Positions 42,020 through 49,905 of a stretch of 64,000 nucleotides of DNA are shown here, one piece after another (the first letter of the stretch is position 1; each line of letters starts with the position of its first letter). Position numbers and translations under genes: made by a program. This DNA is from Plantibacter flavus (GTDB taxonomy: Bacteria > Actinomycetota > Actinomycetes > Actinomycetales > Microbacteriaceae). Location: contig NZ_CP019402.1 of assembly GCF_002024505.1 (NCBI RefSeq), positions 2,914,001-2,978,000 on the forward strand, written 5' to 3'. Under the pieces are notes generated by a model. It saw only the letters and a program-made list of their open reading frames with translations. It made no database searches and was not told where the DNA came from.

Positions 42020-42871
42020 ATGCCCGTTCCGTTCCTGCACTCGCCGAACATCCTGTTCGACACGGTCGTGGAGCGCACGGAACGGCTGTCCCCCGGCTTC
42101 GTCCGCCTCACCCTCGCCGGTGCCTCGCTCGTCGACTTCGCCCCGTACGAGCGGGACCAGCGGATCAAGATCCTGCTGCCGGGAGACGACGGCGCGTACC
42201 CGGACGGACTCCACGACGGCCTGCCGGAGCACGCGTGGCGGCGCGCCTGGCGAGCGCTCCCACCGGCGGACCGCCCGGTGATGCGCAGCTACACCGCCCA
42301 CCGCGTCAGGCCGGCGCAGCAGGAGGTCGACCTCGACGTGTTCATCCACGAGCCGGCCGGTCCGGCGAGTCGTTGGGCGCTCGGGGCGCGGCCGGGCGAC
42401 CGGTTGCTCGTCTCGGGGCCGGACGTCCGTCGCGGCGACCCGACGCACGGTGTCCAGTGGGCGCCCGGTACCGCGACGACCGTGCTCATCGCCGCCGACG
42501 AGACGGCCTTCCCCGCCATCCACGGGATCCTGCGCTCCCTCGACGAGGACGTCCGCGCGCACGTCCTCCTCGAGCTCGGCGATTCCGCCGACACCGCCCT
42601 GCTCGGGCCACTGCTCGAACGTCACACGGTCGAGGTCCATGAACGGGCCGGGCGGCCGGGCGGTGACGCGCTCGTTGCCGGCATCGAGCAGTGGCTCCAT
42701 CTGCACGGGTCGTCGGCGGCGACACTGGGCACTGACTTCGCCGCCTGGCTGGTGACCGAGAGCACCCGGATCCCCCTCCTGCGCGCTGCGACGACCGACC
42801 ACGGGATCGATGCCGAGCGCGTGCACGGGCAGGGCTACTGGAACGCTCGCCCCAGAACCACGCCCGAATGA
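42020..42871 (+). CDS. Siderophore-interacting protein (FAD-dependent ferric-siderophore reductase)
   Basis: 283 residues. SIP family (ViuB/YqjH-like): FAD-binding MRSYTAHRVRP, NAD-binding-like VLIAADETAFPAI, and C-terminal GYWNARP. Reduces Fe(III)-siderophore in the cytoplasm to release iron. Lies 51 bp after the MFS gene stop and 56 bp before the binding-protein gene. The DtxR-type box lies between this gene and the binding protein, so this gene may be transcribed separately. Start ATG at 42020. Confidence 0.88.
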   Translation: MPVPFLHSPNILFDTVVERTERLSPGFVRLTLAGASLVDFAPYERDQRIKILLPGDDGAYPDGLHDGLPEHAWRRAWRALPPADRPVMRSYTAHRVRPAQQEVDLDVFIHEPAGPASRWALGARPGDRLLVSGPDVRRGDPTHGVQWAPGTATTVLIAADETAFPAIHGILRSLDEDVRAHVLLELGDSADTALLGPLLERHTVEVHERAGRPGGDALVAGIEQWLHLHGSSAATLGTDFAAWLVTESTRIPLLRAATTDHGIDAERVHGQGYWNARPRTTPE

Positions 42872-42888
42872 AGGTTATGCTTGCCTTA
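42870..42888. promoter_or_regulatory. DtxR/IdeR-type iron box
   Basis: GAAGGTTATGCTTGCCTTA matches the DtxR/IdeR consensus TTAGGTTAGGCTAACCTAA at 13 of 19 positions, including AGGTTA and GCT..CCT. A possible -10 (TATGCT, 42876-42881) lies within it, so metal-loaded repressor would block transcription of the downstream iron importer. Confidence 0.75.
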
Positions 42889-42927
42889 CTCGGTCGCGTC
42901 CGTCGCGGCCCGTTCGAAAGGTGATCC

Positions 42928-43863
42928 GTGCCCCTCCCCCTCGCCCATCGTCGACGTCTCGTCGCCGTCGCCGCCCTCTCCATCGCCGCCCTCGGCCTCT
43001 CCGCCTGCAGCAGCTCGAGCGCCTCGACCCCCTCGGACACCGCGACGAGCGCGACCCACGTCATGGAGCACGCCCACGGCGAGACCAGCATCCCCGACGC
43101 ACCCAAGCGGGTCGTCGTCCTCGAACCCGTGCAGCTCGACACGACCGTCGCGCTCGGCATCACCCCGGTGGGCGCAGCGGTGCTGAACGAGACCGCCGGC
43201 GTCCCCGCCTACCTCGGCGAGGAGGCCGCCGACATCCCCACCGTCGGGACCGTGGCGGAGCCGAACGTGCAGCTGATCGCCGCCGCGAAGCCCGACCTCA
43301 TCATCGGCACCGAGTCACGGCACTCCGCCCTGTACGACCAGTTGTCCGAGATCGCGCCGACCGTGTTCATGGCGACGCAGACCGATCCCTGGCGCGACAA
43401 CGTGCAGTTCGTCGCCGAGGCACTCGGTGACCCGGACGGCGCGGACGAACTCCTCGACGCCTACGACGCACGCTGCGCGGAGATCGCGAAGGAGCACGAC
43501 ACCGCCGGCAAGACGGCACAGCTGATCCGCCCGCGCGACGGCGTCCTCACGCTCTACGGCCCCACCTCCTTCGCCGGCAGCACCCTCGAATGCGCCGGGT
43601 TCACGACGCCCGAACACGCCTGGGAGGACATCTCCCTCGACCTCTCCCCCGAGCGCGTACTCGAGGCGAAGGCCGACCAGGTCTTCGTGACGAGCGTCGA
43701 CCCCGACGACACCTCGACACTGCCGGCCTCCCTCACCGCGAACTCGGACGCCTTCCCCGAGCTGCACCTCGTCGACCAGTCCTTCTGGATCACCGGCGTC
43801 GGCCCCCTCGGCGGCATGGCCGTCCTCGACGACCTCGACCGGCTGCTCTCCGACGGGTCGTGA
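42928..43863 (+). CDS. Fe(III)-siderophore ABC transporter substrate-binding lipoprotein
   Basis: 311 residues. GTG start with AAAGGTGATCC upstream. Lipobox LGLSACSS, then the TroA/FepB fold: KRVVVLEPVQLDTTVALGITPVG, NVQLIAAAKPDLIIGT, and FWITGVGPLGGMAVLDDLDR at the C-terminus. Binds ferric siderophore outside the membrane. Stop overlaps the next permease start (GTGA). Iron regulation expected from the box at 42870-42888. Confidence 0.92.
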   Translation: MPLPLAHRRRLVAVAALSIAALGLSACSSSSASTPSDTATSATHVMEHAHGETSIPDAPKRVVVLEPVQLDTTVALGITPVGAAVLNETAGVPAYLGEEAADIPTVGTVAEPNVQLIAAAKPDLIIGTESRHSALYDQLSEIAPTVFMATQTDPWRDNVQFVAEALGDPDGADELLDAYDARCAEIAKEHDTAGKTAQLIRPRDGVLTLYGPTSFAGSTLECAGFTTPEHAWEDISLDLSPERVLEAKADQVFVTSVDPDDTSTLPASLTANSDAFPELHLVDQSFWITGVGPLGGMAVLDDLDRLLSDGS

Positions 43864-44915
43864 CGAAGCCGACCGCGATCCTGACCGCCCGCGACACCTC
43901 GGTGAGCGGGCGGGCGCCGCAGCGACACCGTTTGCTCGTCGGACTGCTCGCGGGCGTCGCGGCGCTCGCGGTCGCCGTCCTCCTGTCGCTGTTCGTCGGC
44001 GCGAACCCGATCGCACCGGATGACGTCCGTGCCGCGCTCCTCGGCACGGGCTCGGACGAGGCGGACTTCGTCGTGTGGGATCAGCGGGTGCCGCGCACGG
44101 TCGCGGCGCTGGCCGTCGGCGCGGCCCTGGGCGTCGCTGGCGCGCTCATGCAGGCGTTCACCCGGAACCCGCTCGCCGACCCCGGCATCCTCGGGGTCAA
44201 CGCCGGGGCAGGCTTCGCGGTCGCCGTCGGCCTGGCGTTCCTCGGCGTCCGGGCGCCGGGCGACATCGCCTGGCTCGCGTGCGGCGGGGCGCTCGTCGTC
44301 ACCCTCGTCGTGTACGCGATCGGTTCGGGCGGGCGCGAGCAGTCCTCCACCGCTCGCCTCACCGTCACGGGTGTCGCCTTCGGCGCCGTGCTCGCCGGGC
44401 TGACGACGGGGATCGCGATCACGCACCCCGACGCGTTCGACCGGATGCGCGGCTGGAACGCCGGCAGCCTGCTCGAACGCGACCTCGGTGTCGTCGTGCC
44501 GGTCCTCCCCTTCCTCGCCGTGGGGCTCGTCCTGGCCGCGGCGAGCGCGCGGAGCCTCAACGCGATCGCCCTCGGCCCGGACGTCGCCAGAGCACAGGGC
44601 GTCAGCGTCACGCGCAGTCGCATCCTGGTGCTCGCCGCGGTGACGCTGCTCGCCGGCGGCGCCACCGCGATCGCCGGGCCGATCGCCTTCGTCGGCCTCG
44701 TCGTACCCCACCTCGTGCGCTGGTCGGTCGGCAGTGATCAGCGACGCATCCTCGGGGGTTCGGTCCTCGTCGGCTGCGTCCTCGTGCTGTGCTCCGACGT
44801 CGTCGGACGGATCGCGGTGCTCCCGGGCGAGATGCCCGTCGGGCTCGTGACCGCGTTCGTCGGGGCGCCCGTCCTCATCGCGCTCGCCCGACGCAGAACG
44901 GCCTCGGGCCTGTGA
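43860..44915 (+). CDS. FecCD-family iron-siderophore permease 1
   Basis: 351 residues, about nine to ten helices. Family words: RVPRTVAALAVGAALGVAGA, MQAFTRNPLADPGILGVNAG, GPIAFVGLVVPHLVR and PVGLVTAFVGAPVLIAL. GTG start overlapping the binding-protein stop by 4 bp, and stop overlapping the second permease start by 4 bp. Forms a heterodimer with the second permease. Confidence 0.93.
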   Translation: MTKPTAILTARDTSVSGRAPQRHRLLVGLLAGVAALAVAVLLSLFVGANPIAPDDVRAALLGTGSDEADFVVWDQRVPRTVAALAVGAALGVAGALMQAFTRNPLADPGILGVNAGAGFAVAVGLAFLGVRAPGDIAWLACGGALVVTLVVYAIGSGGREQSSTARLTVTGVAFGAVLAGLTTGIAITHPDAFDRMRGWNAGSLLERDLGVVVPVLPFLAVGLVLAAASARSLNAIALGPDVARAQGVSVTRSRILVLAAVTLLAGGATAIAGPIAFVGLVVPHLVRWSVGSDQRRILGGSVLVGCVLVLCSDVVGRIAVLPGEMPVGLVTAFVGAPVLIALARRRTASGL

Positions 44916-45940
44916 GCACGACGCGGGAACGGGAGACCGCACGTCCGATCACCGGGCGCCGACCGGCACGACGGACCCTTGTCGTCTGCGCCACCGCACT
45001 CCTGGCGATCGTCGTCGCGGCGATCGCCGGTCTCGCGCTCGGCGACTACCCGCTGACCACCGAGGAGGTGATCGGCGTCCTCACCGGACGCGTCGACGGC
45101 CTGGCCCGCACGGTCGTGCTGGACTGGCGCCTGCCCCGGGTCCTCGCGGCGATCGGATTCGGTGCAGCGCTCGGTGTCTCGGGAGCGATCTTCCAGACCC
45201 TCACCCGGAATCCACTGGCGAGCCCCGACATCATCGGCCTCGCGAACGGTTCGTTCACCGGGATGCTCGTCGCGCTCCTCCTCCTCGGCGGCAGCTGGCC
45301 GGCGTTGATGGCCGGGTCGTTGCTCGGCGGTCTGGCTGCCGCGGTCGCGATCTTCCTGCTGGCACTCCGCCAGGGCTTGTCGGGGTTCCGGTTCATCGTC
45401 GTGGGCATCGGCGTCTCGGCCATGCTCGCGGCATGCAACAGCTGGCTGTTGCTCCGGGCCGACCTCGATGTCGCGCTCTTCGCGGCGGCCTGGGGCGCGG
45501 GGACGCTCAACACCGCGACCGCGACCGTCGTGTGGCCGGCACTCGCATGCCTCGTGGCGCTCTTCGCGGTCATGCCGTTCGCCGCCCGTCCGCTCCGCCA
45601 GCTCGAACTCGGTGACGATGTGGCCGCCGCGACCGGGGTGCGCCTCACCCGCGAACGCGCCATCCTCATCGGCCTCGCGGTCGCGCTGGTGAGCGCGGTG
45701 ACCGCCGTCGCCGGCCCGATCGCCTTCATCGCCCTGGCCGCTCCGCAGATCGCACGCCGACTGACCCGCTCGCCGGGGATCCCGCTGGTCGCGACGGGGC
45801 TCGTCGGCGGCGTCCTGCTCCTCGCGTCCGACCTCGTGGCCCAGCATCTGATCCCGCTGACGGTCCCGGTCGGCGTCGTCACCGTGGTCGTCGGCGGGCT
45901 GTACCTCACGCAGTTGCTGCTCCGCGAGCGGCGGCACTGA
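44912..45940 (+). CDS. FecCD-family iron-siderophore permease 2
   Basis: 342 residues. LGDYPLTTEEV, DWRLPRVLAAIGFGAALGVS, QTLTRNPLASPDIIGLANGS, GPIAFIALAAPQIARRL, VPVGVVTVVVGGLYLTQLLL. GTG start in a GTGA overlap. The usual next gene would be an ATPase (FepC/FecE), but the following gene is a minus-strand XRE regulator, so the importer must borrow an ATPase from elsewhere or is incomplete. Confidence 0.93.
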   Translation: MSTTRERETARPITGRRPARRTLVVCATALLAIVVAAIAGLALGDYPLTTEEVIGVLTGRVDGLARTVVLDWRLPRVLAAIGFGAALGVSGAIFQTLTRNPLASPDIIGLANGSFTGMLVALLLLGGSWPALMAGSLLGGLAAAVAIFLLALRQGLSGFRFIVVGIGVSAMLAACNSWLLLRADLDVALFAAAWGAGTLNTATATVVWPALACLVALFAVMPFAARPLRQLELGDDVAAATGVRLTRERAILIGLAVALVSAVTAVAGPIAFIALAAPQIARRLTRSPGIPLVATGLVGGVLLLASDLVAQHLIPLTVPVGVVTVVVGGLYLTQLLLRERRH

Positions 45941-45958
45941 AGGTCGGGTCCGAACCAC

Positions 45959-46198
45959 TCAGCGGGCGTCGTCGAGCTCCAGCAGTTCGCCGACCGTGCA
46001 GTCGAGCACCCGGCAGATCGCCGTCAGGGTCGAGAACCGGATCGCCTTCGCGCGGTCGTTCTTCAGCACCGAGAGGTTCACCACACTCACCCCGACGAGC
46101 TCGCTGAGCCGGGCGAGGGTGAGCCCACGGTCGGCGAGCAACCGGTCGAGGTTGCAGTGCACACCGGTCGCGACGTCCTCCTCGGGCGTCGGCACCAT
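45959..46198 (-). CDS. XRE-family HTH regulator (YozG/DUF2975 partner type)
   Basis: 79 residues, essentially a Cro/C1-type HTH: CNLDRLLADRGLTLARLSEL, VGVSVVNLSVLKNDRAKAIR, and FSTLTAICRVLDCTVGELLE. This short HTH group is typically encoded beside a DUF2975 membrane protein. Its start overlaps the stop of that gene by 1 bp. Probably autoregulatory. The N-terminal 10 residues precede the usual MIxxNLDRLLA start and may be a wrong start choice. Confidence 0.85.
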   Translation of the reverse strand: MVPTPEEDVATGVHCNLDRLLADRGLTLARLSELVGVSVVNLSVLKNDRAKAIRFSTLTAICRVLDCTVGELLELDDAR

Positions 46199-46848
46199 CA
46201 GACGAGTCCCTCGGTGTCGGCGCGCAGGCGCTCACCGGCGCGGAAGGCGATCGCGAGGCCGCCGACCGCCATGGCGACGAAGAACGGGATCCAGGTGAGC
46301 GGATACGGGGTCCCCTCGACGGCCCCGTCGGTCGCGACAGCGAGCGCGCCGTTCGAGGCCATCGTGCCGAACCAGGTGTCCGCGATCCACCCGCAGAGGA
46401 TGGCGATCGAGGCGATCGAGAGCAGCCGTGCGTTCCCGGGTGCGAAGGCATCGCCACGCAGCAGACGGCGGAAGAAGCGGAACGCGCAGACGATGACCAC
46501 GAGGTTCGCGATCGCCGGCAGGATCGCGGCGAGCAGCACACACACGAAGGTCGCCACCGGGAGGTCGGCGACGACGACCGAGCCCTGGTCGATCGTGAAG
46601 GCGCCGGTTCCTGCCGCACCCGGCAGGACCGTGTCGACGGCGTCGAAGAACACGGGCACCCGGGTCCCGTCGGTGCCGAAGACGTCGAGCAGCCGGAGGA
46701 CGAGCATGACGACGACGGCCCCCGCCGCGACGACGGCGGCACCGAGCACGGACACGAGGTCGTTGCGGGTGGAGCGCTGGGTCTTCGCAGCCTGCCAGGC
46801 CGCGTGGTCGAAGCCGGACGGCGTCGGGCGATCGGTGGACTCGGTCAT
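46198..46848 (-). CDS. DUF2975-like four-helix membrane protein
   Basis: 216 residues from MTESTDRPTPSGFDH. Hydrophobic segments at about 33-55, 100-125, 145-163 and 188-207. Architecture and pairing with a small XRE regulator match DUF2975 proteins, whose function is unknown. GGATG lies about 8 nt before the chosen ATG at 46848; ATGs at 46854 and 46863 are alternatives, but 46863 would place the start inside a palindromic element. Confidence 0.75.
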   Translation of the reverse strand: MTESTDRPTPSGFDHAAWQAAKTQRSTRNDLVSVLGAAVVAAGAVVVMLVLRLLDVFGTDGTRVPVFFDAVDTVLPGAAGTGAFTIDQGSVVVADLPVATFVCVLLAAILPAIANLVVIVCAFRFFRRLLRGDAFAPGNARLLSIASIAILCGWIADTWFGTMASNGALAVATDGAVEGTPYPLTWIPFFVAMAVGGLAIAFRAGERLRADTEGLV

Positions 46849-46860
46849 GATCATCACATC

Positions 46861-46895
46861 CATATCGATTGTCGTTGGTATCGATAAACGATATG
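46861..46895. promoter_or_regulatory. Palindromic ATCGAT-rich element upstream of DUF2975/XRE
   Basis: Outer arms CATATCG (46861-46867) and CGATATG (46889-46895) are a perfect inverted repeat; two ATCGAT hexamers (46864-46869 and 46880-46885) lie within. The A/T-rich stretch stands out in 70% G+C DNA and is the expected place for the promoter and XRE operator. Confidence 0.55.
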
Positions 46896-46948
46896 CCGAG
46901 ATCGATCAGAACGCAAGAGCGGGCGGAGAGCAGGTCCACCCGGCCGGA

Positions 46949-47281
46949 TCACCCTGCTGATGACTCGTCGAGCGCGTCGAGCTCCCGCAGCGCCGCCTCG
47001 GCGCGCCCGAGTCGATCGGCCTCCGGCTCCTCCCACCATTTCGGGCCGCGTTCACCGAGCCCGTGCTTGGCGAGGCCGACCCGGCGGCGGGCAGCAGCGA
47101 CCGCGTCGTCATCGCCTGCCCGCTTCGCGACGCCGACGCCGGAGCGCCCGCGGCCGAGGTGGGACTGGAGGGACGCGACGAGTTCCGACGGCAGACTCGG
47201 ATCCGTCCGGCGCCAGCGTCTACCGTTCACGACGAACCAGTGGTCGTCCTCCCCCGGCCCGTCGTCCGATCGTGGCGTCAC
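46949..47281 (-). CDS. Conserved-looking hypothetical basic protein
   Basis: 110 residues. GTG start at 47281 chosen because AGGAGG lies 5 nt upstream. Contains HWFVVNGRRWRRTDPSLP at the front and a basic/charged middle, HLGRGRSGVGVAKR, then ARRRVGLAKHGLGERG and KWWEE. No enzyme motif, no membrane segment. The VVNGRRWRRTDP phrase recurs in my memory of actinobacterial small proteins, but the function is unknown. Confidence 0.65.
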   Translation of the reverse strand: MTPRSDDGPGEDDHWFVVNGRRWRRTDPSLPSELVASLQSHLGRGRSGVGVAKRAGDDDAVAAARRRVGLAKHGLGERGPKWWEEPEADRLGRAEAALRELDALDESSAG

Positions 47282-47362
47282 GGGTGCCTCCTGGAGACGA
47301 CACAGGGCCCGGCCCACCGCGAACGCGGACGAGACCGGACCCTCGAGGTCATGATGGCGCGA

Positions 47363-47671
47363 TCAGCCGTTCTTGACGGCGTCGAGCACGCCCGCCCAGC
47401 CGAAGGCGGAGATGGCGTCGGCGAAGGTCGAGTCACCGCGCCCCTCGCCGATCTGCTTGCCCGAGGCGTCGCGGACGACGACCGTGTGGTCCTTCTCGGC
47501 CTCGGTGCCGTTGCCCTCCTCGATGAAGTCGATGTGGATCTCGCTGTCACCGAGGGTGCCGGTGACCGTGGTCGTGGCGTCCTGCTCGGTGGTCTTCGTC
47601 GTGAGGAACGGACCGCCGCCAAGTGCCGCGAGCGCCTCGTTGATCTGGTTCGTGAGCGATGAGGTGTTCAT
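47363..47671 (-). CDS. Small acidic hypothetical protein
   Basis: 102 residues starting MNTSSLTNQINEALAALGGG. Acidic, with strands ATTTVTGTLGDSEIHIDFIE and KDHTVVVRDASGKQIGEGRG, and ending ISAFGWAGVLDAVKNG. GGGAGA lies just upstream of the ATG. Looks like a small folded domain with beta strands; I do not recognise the family. Confidence 0.6.
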   Translation of the reverse strand: MNTSSLTNQINEALAALGGGPFLTTKTTEQDATTTVTGTLGDSEIHIDFIEEGNGTEAEKDHTVVVRDASGKQIGEGRGDSTFADAISAFGWAGVLDAVKNG

Positions 47672-47940
47672 GTGTCTCTCCCTACGGTGATGAAGAGTCC
47701 AGGCTAGTGAGCGGACCCGGGAACGGCGGGAGCATGGCGCTCGTGCACGAGATGTGCGATGGGGCGACCGGAGACGGCGACAGGACACGTCGGCCGGACT
47801 CGCCACAGGAGCAGAAGATCCGCCTCACGTCAACGGTCGGCGCCATCCAGGTGCGGTCGGAGCCACGAGTCGTAGGCTGCGAGCCACGCAGACCGGCACC
47901 CCGACACCGACGGGCCGGTCGACGAGACGAAGGAGACCCC
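47672..47940. other. 269-bp intergenic region
   Basis: Divergent gap between the small acidic protein and the PPOx-like gene. It should hold two promoters; no convincing -35/-10 pair, palindrome, small RNA or short gene with a ribosome binding site is visible apart from AAGGAG before 47941. Confidence 0.4.
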
Positions 47941-48426
47941 ATGGCCGGAGACACCGACCCCTACACGACCCTCAACAAGCTGCTCGCGGACTTCCGCTTC
48001 GCGATGCTCACCACGGTGGACCTCGACGGCAAGCTCGTCGCCCACCCGCTCACCGTCCAGGAGCGCGAGTTCGACGGCGACCTGTGGTTCATCGTCGGCA
48101 AGGACGCCTCCGCCGTGCAGCAGCTCGACGTCAACCCGAACGCCGGCGTCACGCTGAGCTCGGACAGTTCGTGGGTGTCGCTCGCCGGCACCGCCGAACT
48201 CGTCGAGGACCACGCCAAGCTGGAAGAGTTGTGGAACAGCGTCGTCGAGGCATGGTTCCCGGACGGCCCCTCCGACCCGCGCGTCGGTCTGCTCAAGTTC
48301 TCGGCCGACAGCGCCGAGTACTGGGACAGCCCCGGCGGCAAGATCGCGACCGCCGTCGCGTTCGTGAAGTCCAAGGTCACCGGCGAGACCTACGACGGCG
48401 GCGACAACGCGAAGCTCGACCTGTAA
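47941..48426 (+). CDS. Pyridoxamine 5'-phosphate oxidase-fold general stress protein
   Basis: 161 residues. Split beta-barrel flavin fold of the stress protein 26 group: LLADFRFAMLTTVDLDGKLV, HPLTVQEREFDGDLWFIVGK, PNAGVTLSSDSSWVSLAGTA and VEAWFPDGPSDPRVGLLKF. Such proteins bind FMN, FAD or F420. Strong start: AAGGAG 5 nt before the ATG. Convergent with the MocR gene, separated by strong hairpins. Confidence 0.87.
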   Translation: MAGDTDPYTTLNKLLADFRFAMLTTVDLDGKLVAHPLTVQEREFDGDLWFIVGKDASAVQQLDVNPNAGVTLSSDSSWVSLAGTAELVEDHAKLEELWNSVVEAWFPDGPSDPRVGLLKFSADSAEYWDSPGGKIATAVAFVKSKVTGETYDGGDNAKLDL

Positions 48427-48435
48427 CGAGCGGTC

Positions 48436-48453
48436 GCCTGAACACGTTCAGGC
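48436..48453. terminator. Short perfect hairpin between convergent genes
   Basis: GCCTGAAC-AC-GTTCAGGC, an 8-bp perfect stem 10 nt after the PPOx-like stop codon and covering the MocR stop codon (48448-48450). Probable terminator component together with the larger hairpin at 48473-48521. Confidence 0.5.
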
Positions 48454-49860
48454 ACGTTCGTCCGCCAGGACACCGGCGAGGATGCGGGCCGCTTCATCGA
48501 AGCGGCCCGCATCCTCGCCGGAGTAGTTGACTCTCAAATAGGGCCCCGCGGGTTCCGCAGGGAACCACTCGGTGCCGTCCGAGACGATGAGCCCGCGGCT
48601 CTCGCAGGTGCGGACCACGCGCGGCACATCGGTGCCCTCCGGGAGCCGCAGCCACAGGTTCAGTCCACCGAGCGGCAGCCGCTCGAGGTGCGCCGTCGGG
48701 GCGTGCTCGCGCAGACTCGCGACCAGCAGGTCCCGTCGAGCACGGAGGAGCGGTCGCAGACCGCGGAGGTGCGACCGCCACCCGGGCTGGGTGACGACGT
48801 CGAGGGCGGCGGCCTGCAGGACCCCGCTGATGTACATCGACTCGGCGGCCAGGTCGGCCAGGATCCGGTCGTGGGCCGGGCCCCGGGCGATGACGGCGGC
48901 GACGCGCAACGCGGGCGAGACGCTCTTGGTCAGCGACCGCAGGTAGATGACGTGGCCGTCGTCGTCGAGCGCGGCGAGCGGCCGGGCATCGACGTCGATC
49001 GCGAGATCGTGGGCCCAGTCGTCCTCGACGAGGAACGCGCCGTGTCGCCGGACGATCTCGATGATCGCGACCCCCGTCTCCGGCGACCAACGACCTCCGG
49101 TCGGATTCGCGAAGGTCGGCTGTGCGTAGAACGCCCGCGCACCGGTGTCCTGGAACGCGCGCTCGACGACGTCCGGGTCCGGTCCGTCGGGACCGGTCGG
49201 CACCGGGACCAGCGTCACGCCCGCCTGCTCGGCCGCGAGGATCGCGCCCCAGTAGCTCGGCGACTCGATGAGCATCGGCTGCCCAGGGCCGACGAGTGCC
49301 CGGAAGATCGAGCTGAGTCCACTCTGACTGCCGGAGATCACGATGACGTCCCGGGCGGTCGGCGGCGCGACCCCGGGCGGTGCGGCTGCCGCGAGGTCGG
49401 CTGCGAACCACGCCTGGAGCTCCGGCGAGCCGGCCGCCGGCGATCGGGTCATCGCCACGTCGGTGCGGGCGGCGCGCGCGAGCGCGGCGCGGACCAGCCG
49501 TTCAGGCAACAGTTCTCGGGCGGGGTATCCGGAGTGCATCGCGATCGCGGCGGGTGCGACCGACCGTTGCGCCGAGGACAGCGCGCCAGAGCGCCACGGG
49601 AGCGCGCCGAGCGCAGCGGTCTGCCAGCCGTAGTCCACCGACCGCGCCGGACGAGCCGCCCGCACGAAGGTGCCGACGCCCGGCCGACTCTCGATGAGCC
49701 CTCGCCCGGCGAGCTGGCGCATCGCGTTCTGGACGGTGACGGGGCTCGCTGCGAACTCGGCGGTCAACGCCCGGTTGGAGGGCACGCGTGCACCCGGAGG
49801 AGCCGCTGCGATCCAAGCGGTCATGGCGGCGACGATCCGCCCGGTGCTATCGTTATCCAT
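48448..49860 (-). CDS. MocR-family (GntR HTH + PLP aminotransferase) regulator
   Basis: 470 residues. GntR winged helix at 10-70 (PSNRALTAEFAASPVTVQNA, GLIESRPGVGTFV), linker, then a fold-type I aminotransferase domain with DVIVISGSQSGLSSIF, SPSYWGAILAAEQAG, VEDDWAHDLA and the PLP lysine in LRSLTKSVSPALRVAAV. MocR proteins respond to PLP, GABA or amino acids. Divergent from an EamA exporter, its likely target. The last ~25 codons contain a perfect 23-bp inverted repeat (48473-48521). Confidence 0.92.
   Translation of the reverse strand: MDNDSTGRIVAAMTAWIAAAPPGARVPSNRALTAEFAASPVTVQNAMRQLAGRGLIESRPGVGTFVRAARPARSVDYGWQTAALGALPWRSGALSSAQRSVAPAAIAMHSGYPARELLPERLVRAALARAARTDVAMTRSPAAGSPELQAWFAADLAAAAPPGVAPPTARDVIVISGSQSGLSSIFRALVGPGQPMLIESPSYWGAILAAEQAGVTLVPVPTGPDGPDPDVVERAFQDTGARAFYAQPTFANPTGGRWSPETGVAIIEIVRRHGAFLVEDDWAHDLAIDVDARPLAALDDDGHVIYLRSLTKSVSPALRVAAVIARGPAHDRILADLAAESMYISGVLQAAALDVVTQPGWRSHLRGLRPLLRARRDLLVASLREHAPTAHLERLPLGGLNLWLRLPEGTDVPRVVRTCESRGLIVSDGTEWFPAEPAGPYLRVNYSGEDAGRFDEAARILAGVLADERA
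48473..48521. terminator. Perfect 23-bp inverted repeat inside the MocR 3' end
   Basis: Left arm 48473-48495 (starting CCGGCGAGGATGCGG) and right arm 48499-48521 are exact reverse complements with the 3-nt loop ATC. The hairpin lies within sense MocR codons (SGEDAGRFDEAARILAG) and about 47 nt after the stop of the convergent PPOx-like gene. Neither side has a T-tract. It may act as a bidirectional terminator or as a block to antisense RNA. Confidence 0.65.
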
Positions 49861-49905
49861 GAGTCCACAGAGTAGCGTTATCGCTACACCGACGCGAGTG
49901 TTATC
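49851..49905. promoter_or_regulatory. Candidate MocR operator with direct repeats
   Basis: CGTTATC at 49851-49857, CGTTATC at 49876-49882 and TGTTATC at 49899-49905 are direct repeats at 23-25 bp intervals. The middle one sits in the dyad GTAGCGTTATCGCTAC (49872-49887). Spaced direct repeats are characteristic for MocR binding. Confidence 0.6.
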
